The notes beneath the pieces are model-generated. The model was not told where the DNA came from. It made no database searches and was given only the letters and a program-made list of their open reading frames with translations. Below, one piece after another: positions 35,819-47,140 of a stretch of DNA of 64,000 bases. The stretch's first letter is position 1. Every line of letters begins with the position of its first letter. The position numbers and the translations under genes were made by a program. This stretch comes from Pseudisothecium myosuroides (taxonomy: Eukaryota > Streptophyta > Bryopsida > Hypnales > Lembophyllaceae): contig OX637290.1 in assembly GCA_951799445.1 (NCBI GenBank), forward strand, positions 30,312,987 to 30,376,986. The letters are read 5' to 3'.

Positions 35819-36065
35819 CTTGGTAAGAAAATAAAGGATGTAATATTAGAGGACCGATAGTTTGGTAAGAAACCAAAGAATGTGATATTAGAGGAACCAT
35901 AATTTGGTAAGAAAACAAAGGATGTGATATTAGAGGACCCTTAATTTGGTAAGAAAACAAAGGATGTGATATTAGAAGACCCTTAATTTGGTAAGAAAAC
36001 AAAGGATGTGATATTAGGGGACCCATGATTTGGTAAGAAACCAAAGAACGTGATATTAGAGAAGT
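35819..36065. repeat. 42-bp minisatellite, six units
   Basis: Six head-to-tail units starting TTTGGTAAGAAAACAAAGGA and ending 'gatattagaggaccc(t/a)taa'. Units 3 and 4 differ at one base. Because 42 is divisible by three, a spurious 81-codon minus-strand frame runs through it. It lies about 0.65-0.9 kb upstream of the SHN-type gene's TATA box. Confidence 0.95.
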
Positions 36066-36694
36066 TCATGTAAATTAGTTCCGAACCTCCCCATCCTTTC
36101 AATTCCTGAGTCCTGAGCTGAATCATAAGGTTCTTCGCCCCGCCCGCCCTTCCATTTGGCCAAGCAAGTTGCCTCACCCGCAGTACCTGAATTTAGCGAA
36201 CCAGATTCTCATTCCTTGCGTTTCCCACGAAGCGAATCATCCTCCCCCGGATTCCTCTTTTCAGAATGGAGGGAACCCCGAATTCCTGAAAGACCATCAT
36301 TTCACTGCAATTTCATCCCTCAAGACCTTGTCAAATTTCCTACTCATTAACTTACCGGTTTTCCTCATCTCCCAAATTTGTCGAACTCCTGCCAAATTTG
36401 TCTCCAATTGGGCAAATTGGGCAAAAGTTAGCCCAGTCAGTCATCAGTCCCGTGGGTAGTGCGGATCAGTAGTGGAGCTCACTGTGGAGGTGGCTATGGT
36501 TGACCTCCCAATCGCACAAAAGCTGCCTACCAGCCAAAGGGAACCAAAAGGGAACCAAAGGAAACGAAAAGAAAAGGGGGAAAAAAATACATGGAAAAAA
36601 AATGGGAAAAAAAGACAACAACAACAACTGAATCACCGAGCTTGGTATTAACCACAAGAGCCTGAGAGAAGCCATTCAGTTCGAATATTAAAAG
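36066..36694. promoter_or_regulatory. Upstream region of the SHN-type gene
   Basis: GC content rises from here towards the gene. Several 60-96 codon frames overlap on both strands and none is recognisable. A purine-rich tract lies at about 36537-36620. No specific operator can be named from sequence alone. Confidence 0.35.
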
Positions 36695-36701
36695 TATATA
36701 T
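36695..36701 (+). promoter_or_regulatory. TATA box of the SHN-type gene
   Basis: TATATAT lies 255 bp upstream of the start codon, directly before a GC-rich stretch, which would place transcription start near 36725-36735. No ATG occurs between this box and the chosen start codon, so the 5' UTR of roughly 225 nt is free of upstream AUGs. Confidence 0.5.
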
Positions 36702-36955
36702 TCGAGTGGCGGCGCGGGGAGGCAATACATATACGAGAACTGGTGCTCCTCACCTGACACGATCCCACTTCCTCACCCGCCTCGCGGCCGCTCTAGCTGT
36801 CTCTCAGCTCCCAAGGAGCCTTGCTTTAAGCTTGCTTACACACTCACTGGATTTGCAGTGAGTGAAGATCAGTACCCACATTGGGCTTAAGGTTGGTCGC
36901 GAGATCAGTTGGTAGGAGGAGGCTTCAGTGCGCGAGCTTGGTCCCTGATTTAGCA

Positions 36956-38160
36956 ATGGGCAGGCCGCAGAGGTTTCGAGGAGTGCGACAACGCCACTGG
37001 GGCTCGTGGGTCTCGGAAATTCGCCACCCGCTCTTGTATGTCTCTCGTTCCTTGAGCTTGGAGAATTGGGACATGGGCTTGTAATGGAAATGTCATGTGG
37101 TAGAATTGGGTAGCATTTTCTTCTAGCTTGGAGATTTAGTAGTTGGACTTGTGGTTTGTGGCTTGAGCTTGCTCGCGTTTTTTTTAAAGCTCGTGTCGAA
37201 GTGCTCTTGGGCTTTGGTCGAGTCTCTCGTGTCGCGGTGCGAATTTTGTGACTGAGGTGACTTGCATTGTTGTAGCTTGGGGAGAATTTCTTGTGGGGGG
37301 AGCTAGCTTAGAACGTTCGGCATTGGGAGCACGTTGGTGTGACATTAGTAGTACTTCCGTTGTAACGCGTTGGCGTGCGTTCTGTAGCAATGTCGAAGGA
37401 GCTCTGTTGTTTTGAGCTCCTGCTTTCTGTTTGGAATGATTTTGCTTTGAGAGTGTTTCAGCATTGCAAAGGAGTGAAATTTTTTGGAGTGAGGGAGTGT
37501 CAGGGATTTGACGAGAGAGTTCATGTTGCAATTTGCAGGAAGACGCGAGTGTGGTTGGGCACTTTTGAGACGGCCGAGGACGCCGCGCACGCGTATGACG
37601 AGGCGGCGCGACTGATGTGCGGCGTGCGCGCGCGCACCAATTTCCCTTACGACCCGAACGCGCCCAAGGGCCCGAACTCGCAGCTGCTATCCGCAACTCT
37701 TAGCGCCAAGCTCCACCGTTGGTACCTCCAGTCACAGCAACAGGACAGCGCAAACCAACAGCAACAGCAGCAACAACAACAACAGCAAACTCCCCCAGCA
37801 ACTAAACCCGCCACAACCAAAGACGCGCGCATGACGCAGTCGCTCACGTGCCTGTGCCTGGATGCGGAGCAATCCAACCTGGGCATTTGGCAGAAGAAGA
37901 CGGGGCGCCAGGCGGAAGCCAACTGGGTGCGCAACGTGCAATTCTCCTCGCTCCAGCTGCAACCTGAAAATTCGAGTGAGAGTCCGCACAGCTGCATCAG
38001 CTCGCAGGAGGAGATGTCGGAGGAGGACAAGTTTGCCGCGGAGATGATCGAGGAGCTGCTGGGCCATAGCCCGGGATACTTCTTCGACTTCAGCTCGCCA
38101 GCTATGTCGGACTCCAGTTGCACTAGCTCCTGCTCCGCCATCACCGCCACCTCCGAGTAA
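36956..38160 (+). CDS. SHINE/WIN1-type AP2/ERF transcription factor (two exons)
   Basis: Coding parts are 36956-37035 and 37539-38160, joined by removing a GT-AG intron, giving 233 residues. The AP2/ERF domain spans about residues 6-63. [20 protein letters not shown] (exon 1 side) is the DNA-contacting sheet and [20 protein letters not shown] the helix. Domain positions 14 and 19 are Val and His, as in the SHN clade. An 11-Gln run follows at about 99-112. Two SHN-specific motifs are present: the middle motif (about 125-162, with [14 protein letters not shown] and NWV) and the C-terminal motif (about 187-201, ending MIEELL). Known relatives are nuclear activators of cuticle wax and cutin genes binding GCC-box-like sites. 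The start is the first ATG after the TATA box and matches the family's N-terminus. Length is slightly above the usual ~190-230. Exon 2 is strongly GC-rich compared with its surroundings. Family assignment is firm; the exact orthologue is not. Confidence 0.95.
37036..37538 (+). other. Intron within the AP2 domain codon for Leu27
   Basis: Donor GTATGT at 37036 and acceptor TTTGCAG ending at 37538, 503 bp. It interrupts the Leu codon (TT|G) in HPLLK, the position where SHN-clade genes characteristically carry their intron, after the HPLL segment. Splicing restores [11 protein letters not shown] in frame. The open frame starting at 37375 inside the intron is a read-in artefact. Confidence 0.9.
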
Positions 38161-38169
38161 TTCAAACAG

Positions 38170-38414
38170 GTAGGACCAACAGCCGCCATAGCCAGATCGA
38201 AATTGCAAATCGAACCGCAAACACGGGCTCGATGTTCTTACTCACTTGTGTTTTGTGTTTTCGAAGCATCGTTCCTAACATTGGTTTCGTGTTGACACTC
38301 ACTGGTGTTTGTGTTTTCAAAGCATTCTTTGGTAACATTGGTTCTATGTACTCTCTCTTGTGTTTTTGTTTTCAAAGCATTCGTTCCTAACATTGTTTTG
38401 TGCTTTGGTTTCAG
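38170..38414 (+). other. Probable 3' UTR intron containing three ~55-bp tandem repeats
   Basis: A CAG|GTAGGA donor lies 9 nt after the stop codon and a TTTGGTTTCAG acceptor ends at 38414 (245 bp). Inside are three diverged tandem units (38241-38297, 38298-38352, 38353-38403), each with CTCACTTGTGTTTT-, 'tttcaaagcatt'- and 'cctaacattggttt'-like blocks. The acceptor follows the third unit directly. Splicing here would not change the protein. The intron is predicted from signals only. Confidence 0.5.
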
Positions 38415-39110
38415 GATGTGAGTCCCTTTTTTTGCGATTTCGAGGACATTTTGAAGCTGGAGAGGAATGGCGCAGACGCGAGTCGATCCTCCAGGCGAGA
38501 CTACTCAATTTCCGTGCCGCTGCTATTCTGAATGGAGCTCGTCGACCTTCTCGAACATGAAGCTCTGCTGATTTGTCCTCTCAGAGAGACATTGAAATAT
38601 TTTTCTGTTTTGTGAGCGGCACATGATTCTTTGCATTTGTGACGGAAGAGTTGCTTCGGGTGCATTCAGTAGTAGACGAAGCTGAGGGGATTCAGTATTT
38701 TAGTGCAAACTAGTAGTGTAGTTCTACAGTATAAGCTTTAGTTTTAAGGGGTTGTACGTTTTGGGTGGTGTGGAACCTCGATACACAGGGAGTCCTCTTG
38801 CACAGATAGATCGTTGTCTGTGTTGTGACGAGACTCGGATGGGGTGCTGGATTGTGCATATTCAATAGATGCGGCATCTGTCCTAATGACAACAACAACA
38901 ATAACTCGCAAATCATACCTGTTATGGACTACGTGTTTTTCCTTTCACATTTCTTGTCCCAATGTATACTACCGGTTGCCCACTTTTGCCATGGTTTGTG
39001 AGTTGTATAGTTTAGTCCAGCATTACGTTGCCATGGTTTTTGAGGAGCGTGTTTTGGCAAGCATTTATTTTGGCGTGGCATCTTGTATGAGATCCATGTT
39101 TTAGTTGAGC
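38415..39110 (+). other. Likely 3' UTR and downstream flank of the SHN-type gene
   Basis: GC-rich at first, then a T/G-rich stretch typical of plant polyadenylation regions (38585-38640 and onwards). No unambiguous cleavage site can be chosen. Frames here are short and unrecognised. Confidence 0.4.
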
Positions 39111-41452
39111 ATTAATTTGGCATGGATTTTGAGTTGCATGGGATGGTGGAGCATTTGTTTTCTTCAAGGGTCATAGATTGCAGCTGCAGACCATTAATGA
39201 CTGCTCCAGCACAGTTGGGTGGACTCTCCGGACGAAATACTACGAGATTGTCAACTACAAGAGATGATTGTCTTCAAGAGAGTATGAATACCGGCAGTTG
39301 GTGGCATTCAGGGATCGGGGTTCAACGTTTGAGTTGTGGTCAAGTTCTGATCTCTGTACCAGCCTGCATCTGACTGAGGGTGCTTCAATCTCCTTTGAGG
39401 CGGCTGCTGGCTGCTGCCTTGTTTTCTGTAGCCTGCTCATATGCACACCAAGTACTCCAGCACTAATAAACTGATCCTTCCTTCCTGCAAGTGCTGTTTC
39501 TGAGAAGTGCATTCTCTGGGGACTACTAAGCTTACACACAACCAGAGAAGAGAGATCTACGCTAATTTCAACAACGTGGGGGCCAAAATGCGAGAATCTA
39601 AAATTGGAGGGAGAAATGATAGGGCTACCAAACATGGGCACATTTATTGCAGAACTAACATGGACGCATTTATAGCAGATTGTTTTTTTCGTTGAGTAAC
39701 TTTCCAAAAGAGTGCACTTGACTCGAGATGGACTCCCAACTCGAGAAATGGTCCATGAGAACCACGGCATGCTCAAAATAAATTTACTTTTTTGGAAAAG
39801 TTTTGCCATCAAGTGCTAGAGTCCATCCAATTGAAGACAACTGAAGAAATCCAAGTCTGAGTTTCGGCTTCCCTTGCAATGTACTAATGTAGCCCACTCC
39901 TGAGCACAGGAATTTGGCCGAGGGCAAGCTTCATCAATTCTCGATCCATAATCTCATCCAATGAAGCCTAAAAAATCTACAATTGCAATGCAACCTTTCA
40001 AGAGGAGCTGGATTGTTACTCGTCAGTACCTCCCTTCTGAATTTATTTCCTTTCCCTCATTTCCTTTTCCTAGTTTTGTATTCTACTCCATGGGCTCACC
40101 CAAGCTCTTCTTTTAATTCCATTTCATTCACTTAATTTCCAAGATATTTTTTCTACCCAATACCATAGCCTTATCATAGAAATCAGATACTAGATTCCTC
40201 AAATCTCAACCTTGCTTCTGTAAAACGTACTTCCTTGCTCGACTCCAAATGTACTATTTTCCTCTCAAGCAAGCTTTAGATTTCAGTCACCTGGTACAAC
40301 TTCATGTTCCACACAGTCACTCTCCAAACGAGAATAGTAGCCTGGTAGGCAACCCGTACAGACACCCTGTAGATTTCATTTTCGGCCCATTTTTCTTTTC
40401 CTTAGAAAATAATAATTCCAAAAGTAATAAATTTTTCCGTATTGTTGAATGGAAAAAGTGCACAGTGAAGAGGCTCCTGGTCGTCCTGGTGCGGCAACTC
40501 GTTTCCGCAATCAGCTAAGTTCGCAATGCGCTCCGAAGCATCCCCGCCAAACCAGCCCGGAGCGCTGGAGCCTACTCTATGGGTAATGGTCCACGGTGCC
40601 GGAATGTTCGCACTTTAAGATTCAGTGATGCGCGGAGACTCACAGTCTCTTTTAGAGGTAACTGCAGTTAAAATTCTATAATAAAATGTTTGAAATCAAA
40701 ATTAATATCGAAGGTTAGTTCGATCAACAGTAAGTTAGGATGGTTAAAGGGTTTTAAGTTCATGTAAATGTTGGAAGTGGTTGCATCACCTCTGTGTGAC
40801 TGACTTCCGAAGACTTGGTGTGGCTTGGTTGCTGGCGGATGATCGTTTTTGAAGGTCTCGCTTGTGGGTCTAGCTTCCTTGGGCCACCATTTCGGGAGGT
40901 TTTCTGAAGTCGCGCAGAGCTTTGCATTGTTTCCATGATGCCTGGCCTGGTCTGGCGGTTTGCAGGCAGATGAAGGGAGTGCTCACTGCTGCCTTATCAG
41001 AATTGCGCAGGGCAGTGAGGGCCTGACTCGCTTCTGTGGCAGAGCTCTGTCAGTTAGCATGCATGTACCGATGTACGAGCTTCGTCGATCAGTCATTCAG
41101 TCTCTAGCTCCCCTTTGACAAACACTTTCGGAACTGAGTGGAAGCTTGACTTAAGGACACGAAGGTAGGATACCCCAATTCCGAGCATGTTCCGGGAAGC
41201 AAGTCCTAAACAATTTGGAGAATAAGTAGATGCTTGTTGCACAATTGTAAACAAACACTTTGTTGCATAATTGTTCAAACTATGCACGTAGGAATTTGGG
41301 CACAATTTGAGAAAATTCACCAATTCAAGTTTGTTTTCTTGTGATTTTTGCAGGTTTTATTCAAATAGCATTATTGTATTTTGAGCCATTTTAGTTGTAA
41401 TTTGTCTTCATGTCATTAAAAAATGAGAGCTCCCTGGGACATATTTGCTCAA
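39111..41452. other. Intergenic, no gene supported
   Basis: Mixed composition. The longest frame (39255-39812, minus, 185 codons) has no recognisable domain. 40800-41090 is GC-richer and contains short hairpins but no recognisable RNA gene. Confidence 0.45.
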
Positions 41453-41456
41453 TTAA

Positions 41457-42355
41457 CCTCTAAAAGATCAAGGCCTTTTTTTGGCCAAAAAACACTCAAA
41501 ACTGTCATTTCTACTACAAAGAGTAAAAAAAAATTGAAAATTGTTTTTTAGGCACATCTAATTGTAGGATCTTACACCTTACAAGTATGAGAATGTGTGA
41601 AATAAATTTCAGAAATTTTGACTGCACATATTGCAAGATATTTGCATTTAAAGTGAAGAAAACAAAAAAAATTGCACATTGCAGGACTAGATTATTTGAC
41701 TTTGAACCTTCTTAACTTAAATTTTTTGCACTACAGAGTTCTGAGGTTTAAATCTTTGTGGTGGAGAATTGAGTTGAGAATCTAGGGAAATAAATTTTAA
41801 AAAACTTAATTTTCATTCTTAAAAAAATTATTAAGTAGAAGTAGGTAAAAAATAGAAGGAAAGTCTAAATTATTAATATCTTTGAGATGGAATTAAAATA
41901 CACTAATTCCAATGGTGAAATTGTTCTAGTAAGCAAACCAAACCACATGGAACTTTTGTTTTTGGAAAAAATTGTAAAAACTGCATTCAAAAATGAGTCC
42001 TACAAGTTAATTTTTCAAGAAGAAGCTTAGATTGCACAAAAAACAAGATTATCCATAACTTTCACATCACTTATCCATATGAAATGAATCAAAGCTTCCC
42101 ATGTATACAAAAATACAATCTTGGGGGGCGGGGGGGTTCAATTTTTTTTTTTTAATTTTGTGCCCGATATTTCCTATTTTTAGCTTATTTGGGCACTTTT
42201 TTCCCTGAGCATCAATTGAAAAAAAAAATATTTCCACAAAGCTAATTAGTTTTTCTATCTTCATAAATAGTTTACAAAATTGTGACAGAAATTGAGACCG
42301 TAGGTATCTATCCAAAATCCAATTTGTTCCCCGAGGGACAATGGTTCTTTAGGGG
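41457..42355 (+). mobile_element. TTAA-flanked ~0.9-kb element (copy D)
   Basis: TTAA at 41453-41456 and a mutated TTCA at 42356-42359. The left end is CCTCTAAAAGATCAAGGCC; the right end read inwards is CCCCTAAAGAACCATTGTCC. 899 bp in plus orientation, closest by eye to copies A and H. No transposase. Confidence 0.82.
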
Positions 42356-42359
42356 TTCA

Positions 42360-42932
42360 AGGTGATCCTATCTTAGTAGAAACATGGGGCACATAGACTA
42401 GGGAAACGCCCCATGAAAAGATGCACATGATAAATTAAAGCATTGGTGGAGCTTGTCATAGTCATTTCCCCAGTCAAGGTTGCCCTTTTTGCTCTAATGT
42501 GAATTTTTTCATTTGTATTTTATTTTACGTTGTTCCTTAGCTTCCTAAACAATTACAATCTAATGAAATGGGATCAATGTATAAGTTAGTAAGCATTTTG
42601 GTCCATGATGATCTCGTGACTTTAGTATTTGTTAGGTGGAAGTATCTAAAACCTTTCATTTTAAATGCATAGATAGAGTCAAAATTAAAAGACGAGATTA
42701 TGTTGCATTTCGAGACAAATGGAAATTATTAATTTTTAAAATAAAAATAAATAAAAATTAGAGAATCCCTGTAATTTATATGAATTTTTAAATGTAGGAT
42801 TTGGAATAAAATTTAATGTTCCATAAGGTAGGAGGTCCTTTAATCAAATAGGTTCTAAATGCATCCCCTATTTAGGAATGAGTGACATGTTCCTTAAAAT
42901 ATCTATTACTGTCATTGATGAGGTAGGTAGGC
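42360..42932. other. AT-rich intergenic DNA
   Basis: Separates two copies of the same family. Nothing else recognised. Confidence 0.5.
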
Positions 42933-42936
42933 TTAA

Positions 42937-43496
42937 TCCCTAAAGGACCAAGGTTGTTTTTAGTCAAAAACCATTGAAAACTACCACTTCTGTTGCATTC
43001 ATACAATAAAACCATTTATTTATTTATTTATTTTTAGAATCTAATTGTAGGATCTTGTACTTCACTATCTAAGATGATGTTATAAAAATTTCATCAAATT
43101 TGATTGTACGGATTGGAAGATATTAGCATTCAAAGTTGGACAAAAAGATTTTTTTCCAAAAAGATGCTTAAATTGTCCATAACTTTCTCATCACTAGTCC
43201 AAATAGAATGATTCAAAGCTTCACATGTAGACAAAAATATAATATTTTAGGAAGAAAAAAAATTATTATTTTGACTTTTTGTAATTTTTTTTGTATTGTC
43301 TGCCGACCTTTGTTTTTGGCTTATTGTGCCATAACTTTTGCTCCCAACCACCAATTGAAATAAAAATTATATGCCTATGAAGCTCTTGCAGAACTGCACA
43401 TCTTCAACAAAATTCCAAAACATTCACTACAAATTGAGACAATAGGAACCTACCGGACCCAAATTGTCCCTCGAGGAGAGAAACGTCCTTTAGGGA
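42937..43496 (+). mobile_element. TTAA-flanked element with internal deletion (copy E, 560 bp)
   Basis: TTAA at 42933-42936 and 43497-43500. Ends are TCCCTAAAGGACCAAGG and, read inwards, TCCCTAAAGGACGTTTC. About 350 bp of the interior is missing between roughly 43150 and 43165, where sequence jumps from the left-side 'ggaagatattagcattc' block to the right-side 'aagatgcttaaatt' block. Confidence 0.85.
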
Positions 43497-43500
43497 TTAA

Positions 43501-43862
43501 ATGGGCGATTTATGAACCTCCTACCTTATTGGTACATTTGTGAATCATCTTCACAAAACTTCTCACTAAAGGCTCTATTATTTTATAACCTTGTTTTGCC
43601 ATGTGTAAAGTTGAAGACACTCTATAGCAACAATTTAAAATCATATTGATCTAACAAAAGACACTTGTATTAAAAAATTGAGGGAGGAAGGGGGTTAAAG
43701 CTTTAGGTACTTCTATTTTATAGGATAAGACACCTTATCATGTGGCTTTACCAATGTTGTGCAAGTGTATACAAGTGTATAAATTCAATTGGTGTAGCCA
43801 TAGGATGTAGTGTCTTATTGTATACAAAAAATTAAAAAAATTGCTTCAATTGGAAGGGGTGA
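43501..43862. other. Intergenic
   Basis: Nothing recognised. Confidence 0.5.
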
Positions 43863-44090
43863 GCTAGCATGTGAGCTTAGGATCTTAAGCCCATGAGCCT
43901 AAAAGCCTACGTACCTAAGTTATAGCCCCCCTCCATTGTTATAAGGTATTTATATTATAGATACCTATGTTGTAGGTGCCTATATTATAAGCACCTTTCA
44001 AGGGTATAGGTACCTTCAATGGTTGTAGAGTACCTACTTATACTTAGGCTCAAGGCTCATAGGCTCGCATTTTTAGATTCACATGCTAGC
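43863..44090. repeat. 228-bp fold-back with perfect 12-bp ends
   Basis: Ends GCTAGCATGTGA (43863-43874) and TCACATGCTAGC (44079-44090). The arms continue with AGCCCATGAGCCTAAAAGCC against its near-complement at about 44046-44066. The centre holds further small palindromes of 'aggtgcct...agcacct' type. Likely a hairpin MITE. No clear target duplication. Confidence 0.7.
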
Positions 44091-44520
44091 GTTGTTGGTG
44101 ATTCTAGTGAGTTTCTTTATCTTCAACCATGAAATTGATAAAAAAAAATGGGTTAATATGAAATCAATTAGTAGACTAAATTGAAAACCATTGCTATTGA
44201 GATTACTGATTTCCTAAGTTGTATTCCCTCCATCTCGAAATAAATATTGGATTTTCCAAATTTGCTTGTCTCAAATTAAATTTGATGTTTCAATGGCTCA
44301 CGGAAATGAAACGCTAGTTGGGCACACTCAATGGTATCAACTAGGAAATGTAGAATGATTAGCAATTTGAAGTTGAATTATTTTTCACAGTTGATCGAAC
44401 TTGAATCCCATGATCAAGCTTATCAAACTTAAATTGCACGCTCTAATCATAATTTAAATCCAAGAGCTTATCGAAGAACGTTGACAAAAGCTAATCAAAG
44501 AAGAATCGGAGGCTCTGGTT
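44091..44520. other. Intergenic
   Basis: AT-rich. Nothing recognised. Confidence 0.5.
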
Positions 44521-44524
44521 TTAA

Positions 44525-45045
44525 TNNNNNNNNNNNNNNNNNNNNNNNNNNNNNNNNNNNNNNNNNNNNNNNNNNNNNNNNNNNNNNNNNNNNNNNNNNN
44601 NNNNNNNNNNNNNNNNNNNNNNNNNNNNNNNNNNNNNNNNNNNNNNNNNNNNNNNNNNNNNNNNNNNNNNNNNNNNNNNNNNNNNNNNNNNNNNNNNNNN
44701 NNNNNNNNNNNNNNNNNNNNNNNNNCTTTCCATAACTTTCTTGTCACTAGCCCCAATGGAATGAATAAAAGCTTTCCATGTAGACAAAATCATTTTCTAT
44801 GAGAAACAAAAAATTAACTTATTTTTTAAAATATTTTTATACAACTTGATGACTGCTTTTTGAGCTTAGGATGGCATAACTTTTTGTTCTCAAGTATCAA
44901 TTGAATTAAAAAATCATATCCCCCAAAAGCTAATGTGTTCACCTACCTTCAAAAAAGTTCTAAGAAGTCATGTTAAGAATTTAAATCATAGGAACCTATC
45001 CAAACCTTCAAATGTCTCATGAAAGGACACTTGGGACTTTAGAGG
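44525..45045 (+). mobile_element. TTAA-flanked element interrupted by the assembly gap (copy F)
   Basis: The right half (44726-45045) is clear: 'ccataactttcttgtcactag', 'ggcataactttttgttctcaag', and a right end that reads inwards as CCTCTAAAGTCCCAAGTGTC, followed by TTAA at 45046-45049. The sequence just before the gap ends TTAA-T (44521-44525), exactly how copies E and G begin, so the gap probably hides the left half. The left boundary is inferred. Confidence 0.65.
44526..44725. other. Assembly gap (200 N)
   Basis: Exactly 200 undetermined bases, probably a placeholder length rather than a measured one. Confidence 0.99.
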
Positions 45046-45379
45046 TTAAATTGGTAATAATTTTTAGTGGTCACCATATAGAAGCCACTATGTTGAGGAA
45101 ATAATTCCTTGAGGATGTAAAGGCGACAAAGTGGAATGCAAAGTGAGATGATTTCTATTTTGTCATGTCAATATCTCTTGATATGCAATTCCAATGATTG
45201 ACTTGATTGAGGATTTGATATTTACAGATGCTATTAGACTTTAGAAATAAAAATATTATTCTAAATATATAATATATTCTTTTGTAGAAGATGAAAATAA
45301 AAATCTAAGATTAAGTCTAGAACACATCTATTGGATTACATCAAGTTTTTTTTAATCACTTAGCCTTTCAAACATTTTA

Positions 45380-46640
45380 TAAATCTAACAAGATATTTGT
45401 AATTATTGATGAGTTTTGTTGAAATTTAAATGTAGAGTAGAGATTTTTCTAGCTTTTCTGAGAGACCTTTTGCAAAAAAAACAAGTTTGTAGTTAATGAT
45501 TGTTACTATATTTTTTTCTAAAATTCTCTAGATTTTGGATAGCTAAGAAATTTTTCGGAAAAATTGAAAAAATATTTTTGTTGTATAATAGATCAATATC
45601 TACAAGGATAGCTTTATTTAGACCATTTTTATTAGTCAAGTGAAAATATAATTTTTTATTTTGCTAGCAATCATGAATCTTTTCCTCAAATAACATATGG
45701 CTTATTTTTGTATTTTGCTTTTACAAATTTCAAAAACAAAATTTGCACAAGGTTCAAATTGTTTGCTTCAACATTCTCACCATGGAATTGACATGTTTCA
45801 ATTTCAACTTTTATTTTATTAGCAATTGACTTATGTCAAACAACTTGCAAATCCTTCTATATAAAAGATGAAAATCAAGTAGTTGTTTTTCTAATTTTTT
45901 TCCTTAGATTCTTAGTCCAATTCTCTAATGTGATATCAAATTCTTCAAGTTATGGGAGACCAAGTAGAAGACATCCTAGCATTATTTTTTGTAATATTTT
46001 ATAGTTAAAACTTTACCTTTAGAAAGGTATGAGAATGGTTCTTACACGACTTTGAACATTATGTTCTTGGAGATCCTTAGAAAGTAGATTCTAAAAATTG
46101 GTGGATAAATAGACATACAAAGGTATGTCCACACCTAGCTTTATCTTCCAAACTTTGAATTATTTATAACCACACAAGAATTCAACATTAACTAAGAACA
46201 TGTAATAATCTTTGTTGAGAAGCAGCTCCGTTGTTGCTTGGCAACCTACAACAATCATGAGCTTGCATTTACTCTCACAATGCACATGAACAAGGAATCA
46301 ATGGCATTAATTTTTTTAATTTTTGGCCATGACACACTGCTCCCAAATGTGTGCAATTCGCATAAGGAGTTATCTCTCAAATCTGAACGTTGGATACCTT
46401 GTGATGACTCAATTTTTACCAAATTAACGCAACTGAAGCATTTCCATAAGAAAAACAGGCCTTTTTGTCTTTGTTCACAAGTATTATCTTTTAATAATCA
46501 AAGTTACCAAATTCCACATGTGGACATACCACAAGTTAGGTCCACAAGTTAGCTACAAGATCCTATGGTTATTATAAAAATCACAAATTTGTCTATTCCA
46601 CTTTATTTTCAACAATTTTGGTAACAACTTTGCTGTAGTA
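45380..46640 (-). mobile_element. Eroded copy of the TTAA-flanked family with an insertion
   Basis: Minus-orientation family blocks: 'accatggaattgacatgtttc' (45779), 'agatgaaaatcaagtag' (45868), 'gaacattatgttcttggaga' (46057), and the core 'acaagatcctatggttatt' (46555). Blocks match 2040-2780 and 52740-53410. The run is interrupted at 46122-46530. Confidence 0.5.
46122..46530. mobile_element. Small inverted-end element nested in a family copy
   Basis: Starts GGTATGTCCACACCTAGC and ends CCACATGTGGACATACC, so 12-13 terminal bases are inverted repeats. 409 bp, GC-neutral. It lies where the host repeat's other copies (2540-2575, 53255-53290) are continuous. The 104-codon frame inside (46238-46552) is unrecognised. 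The target duplication is unclear; ACAA-type bases flank both sides. Confidence 0.5.
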
Positions 46641-47052
46641 GGTACTATTGCATTTGTGCAAACGAATAAAATTTGATCAATTTTGAATTTCAAATTTCAT
46701 TTTTATTATTTTCGACACACAGCAAATGAAACCCAATTCCTTTGCAAAGTGGCTCTTTTCCAAGAGTGTTTGGTCGAGACCATTGATGGCGGACTAACTT
46801 ACTCAGCCTTCTGAAGGCGAACTTTTTTGTGTTGCAGACGAGTCATGTTACCCAGCCCATGCCCAAGGTGGGTTGCATTTCCAAGACACACACTCATGCA
46901 TTACAGTATATAGTACGGGTGGATTATTAGAAGAGAAAAAACATATTTAACTTCGACCTTTTCCGCACCTTCAGGCAGGTCTTTGCTCCATAAGAGTCCA
47001 ATGGCATCTGACAAATGCAAGAATCTCTCAGCACTTGCATTGGATTATGATC
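46641..47052. other. Intergenic
   Basis: Nothing recognised. Confidence 0.45.
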
Positions 47053-47064
47053 AAGTAAAACCCT

Positions 47065-47140
47065 TTTTTTTTTTTTCTTTTTTTTTGGAAACAAATGGAC
47101 GGTTTCCATTGAAAGGGGAAACAGTACATCAAACCTAAGG
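47065..47140 (-). mobile_element. Ultra-short retroposed tail with 12-bp target duplication
   Basis: Perfect direct repeats AAGTAAAACCCT at 47053-47064 and 47141-47152. The 76-bp insert on the minus strand ends CAATGGAAACCGTCCATTTG, 'tttcc' and a poly(A) tail, with hairpin AATGG-aaaccgt-CCATT. Confidence 0.75.

Noticed and set aside
37184..38220. Antisense frames of 170, 180 and 162 codons opposite the SHN-type gene
   Set aside because: They are shadows of the GC-rich, CAG-rich exon. The 180-codon frame includes a Cys run that is simply the complement of the Gln run.
39255..39812. 185-codon minus-strand frame downstream of the gene
   Set aside because: No recognisable domain, no promoter or splice context, and overlapping frames on the other strand.
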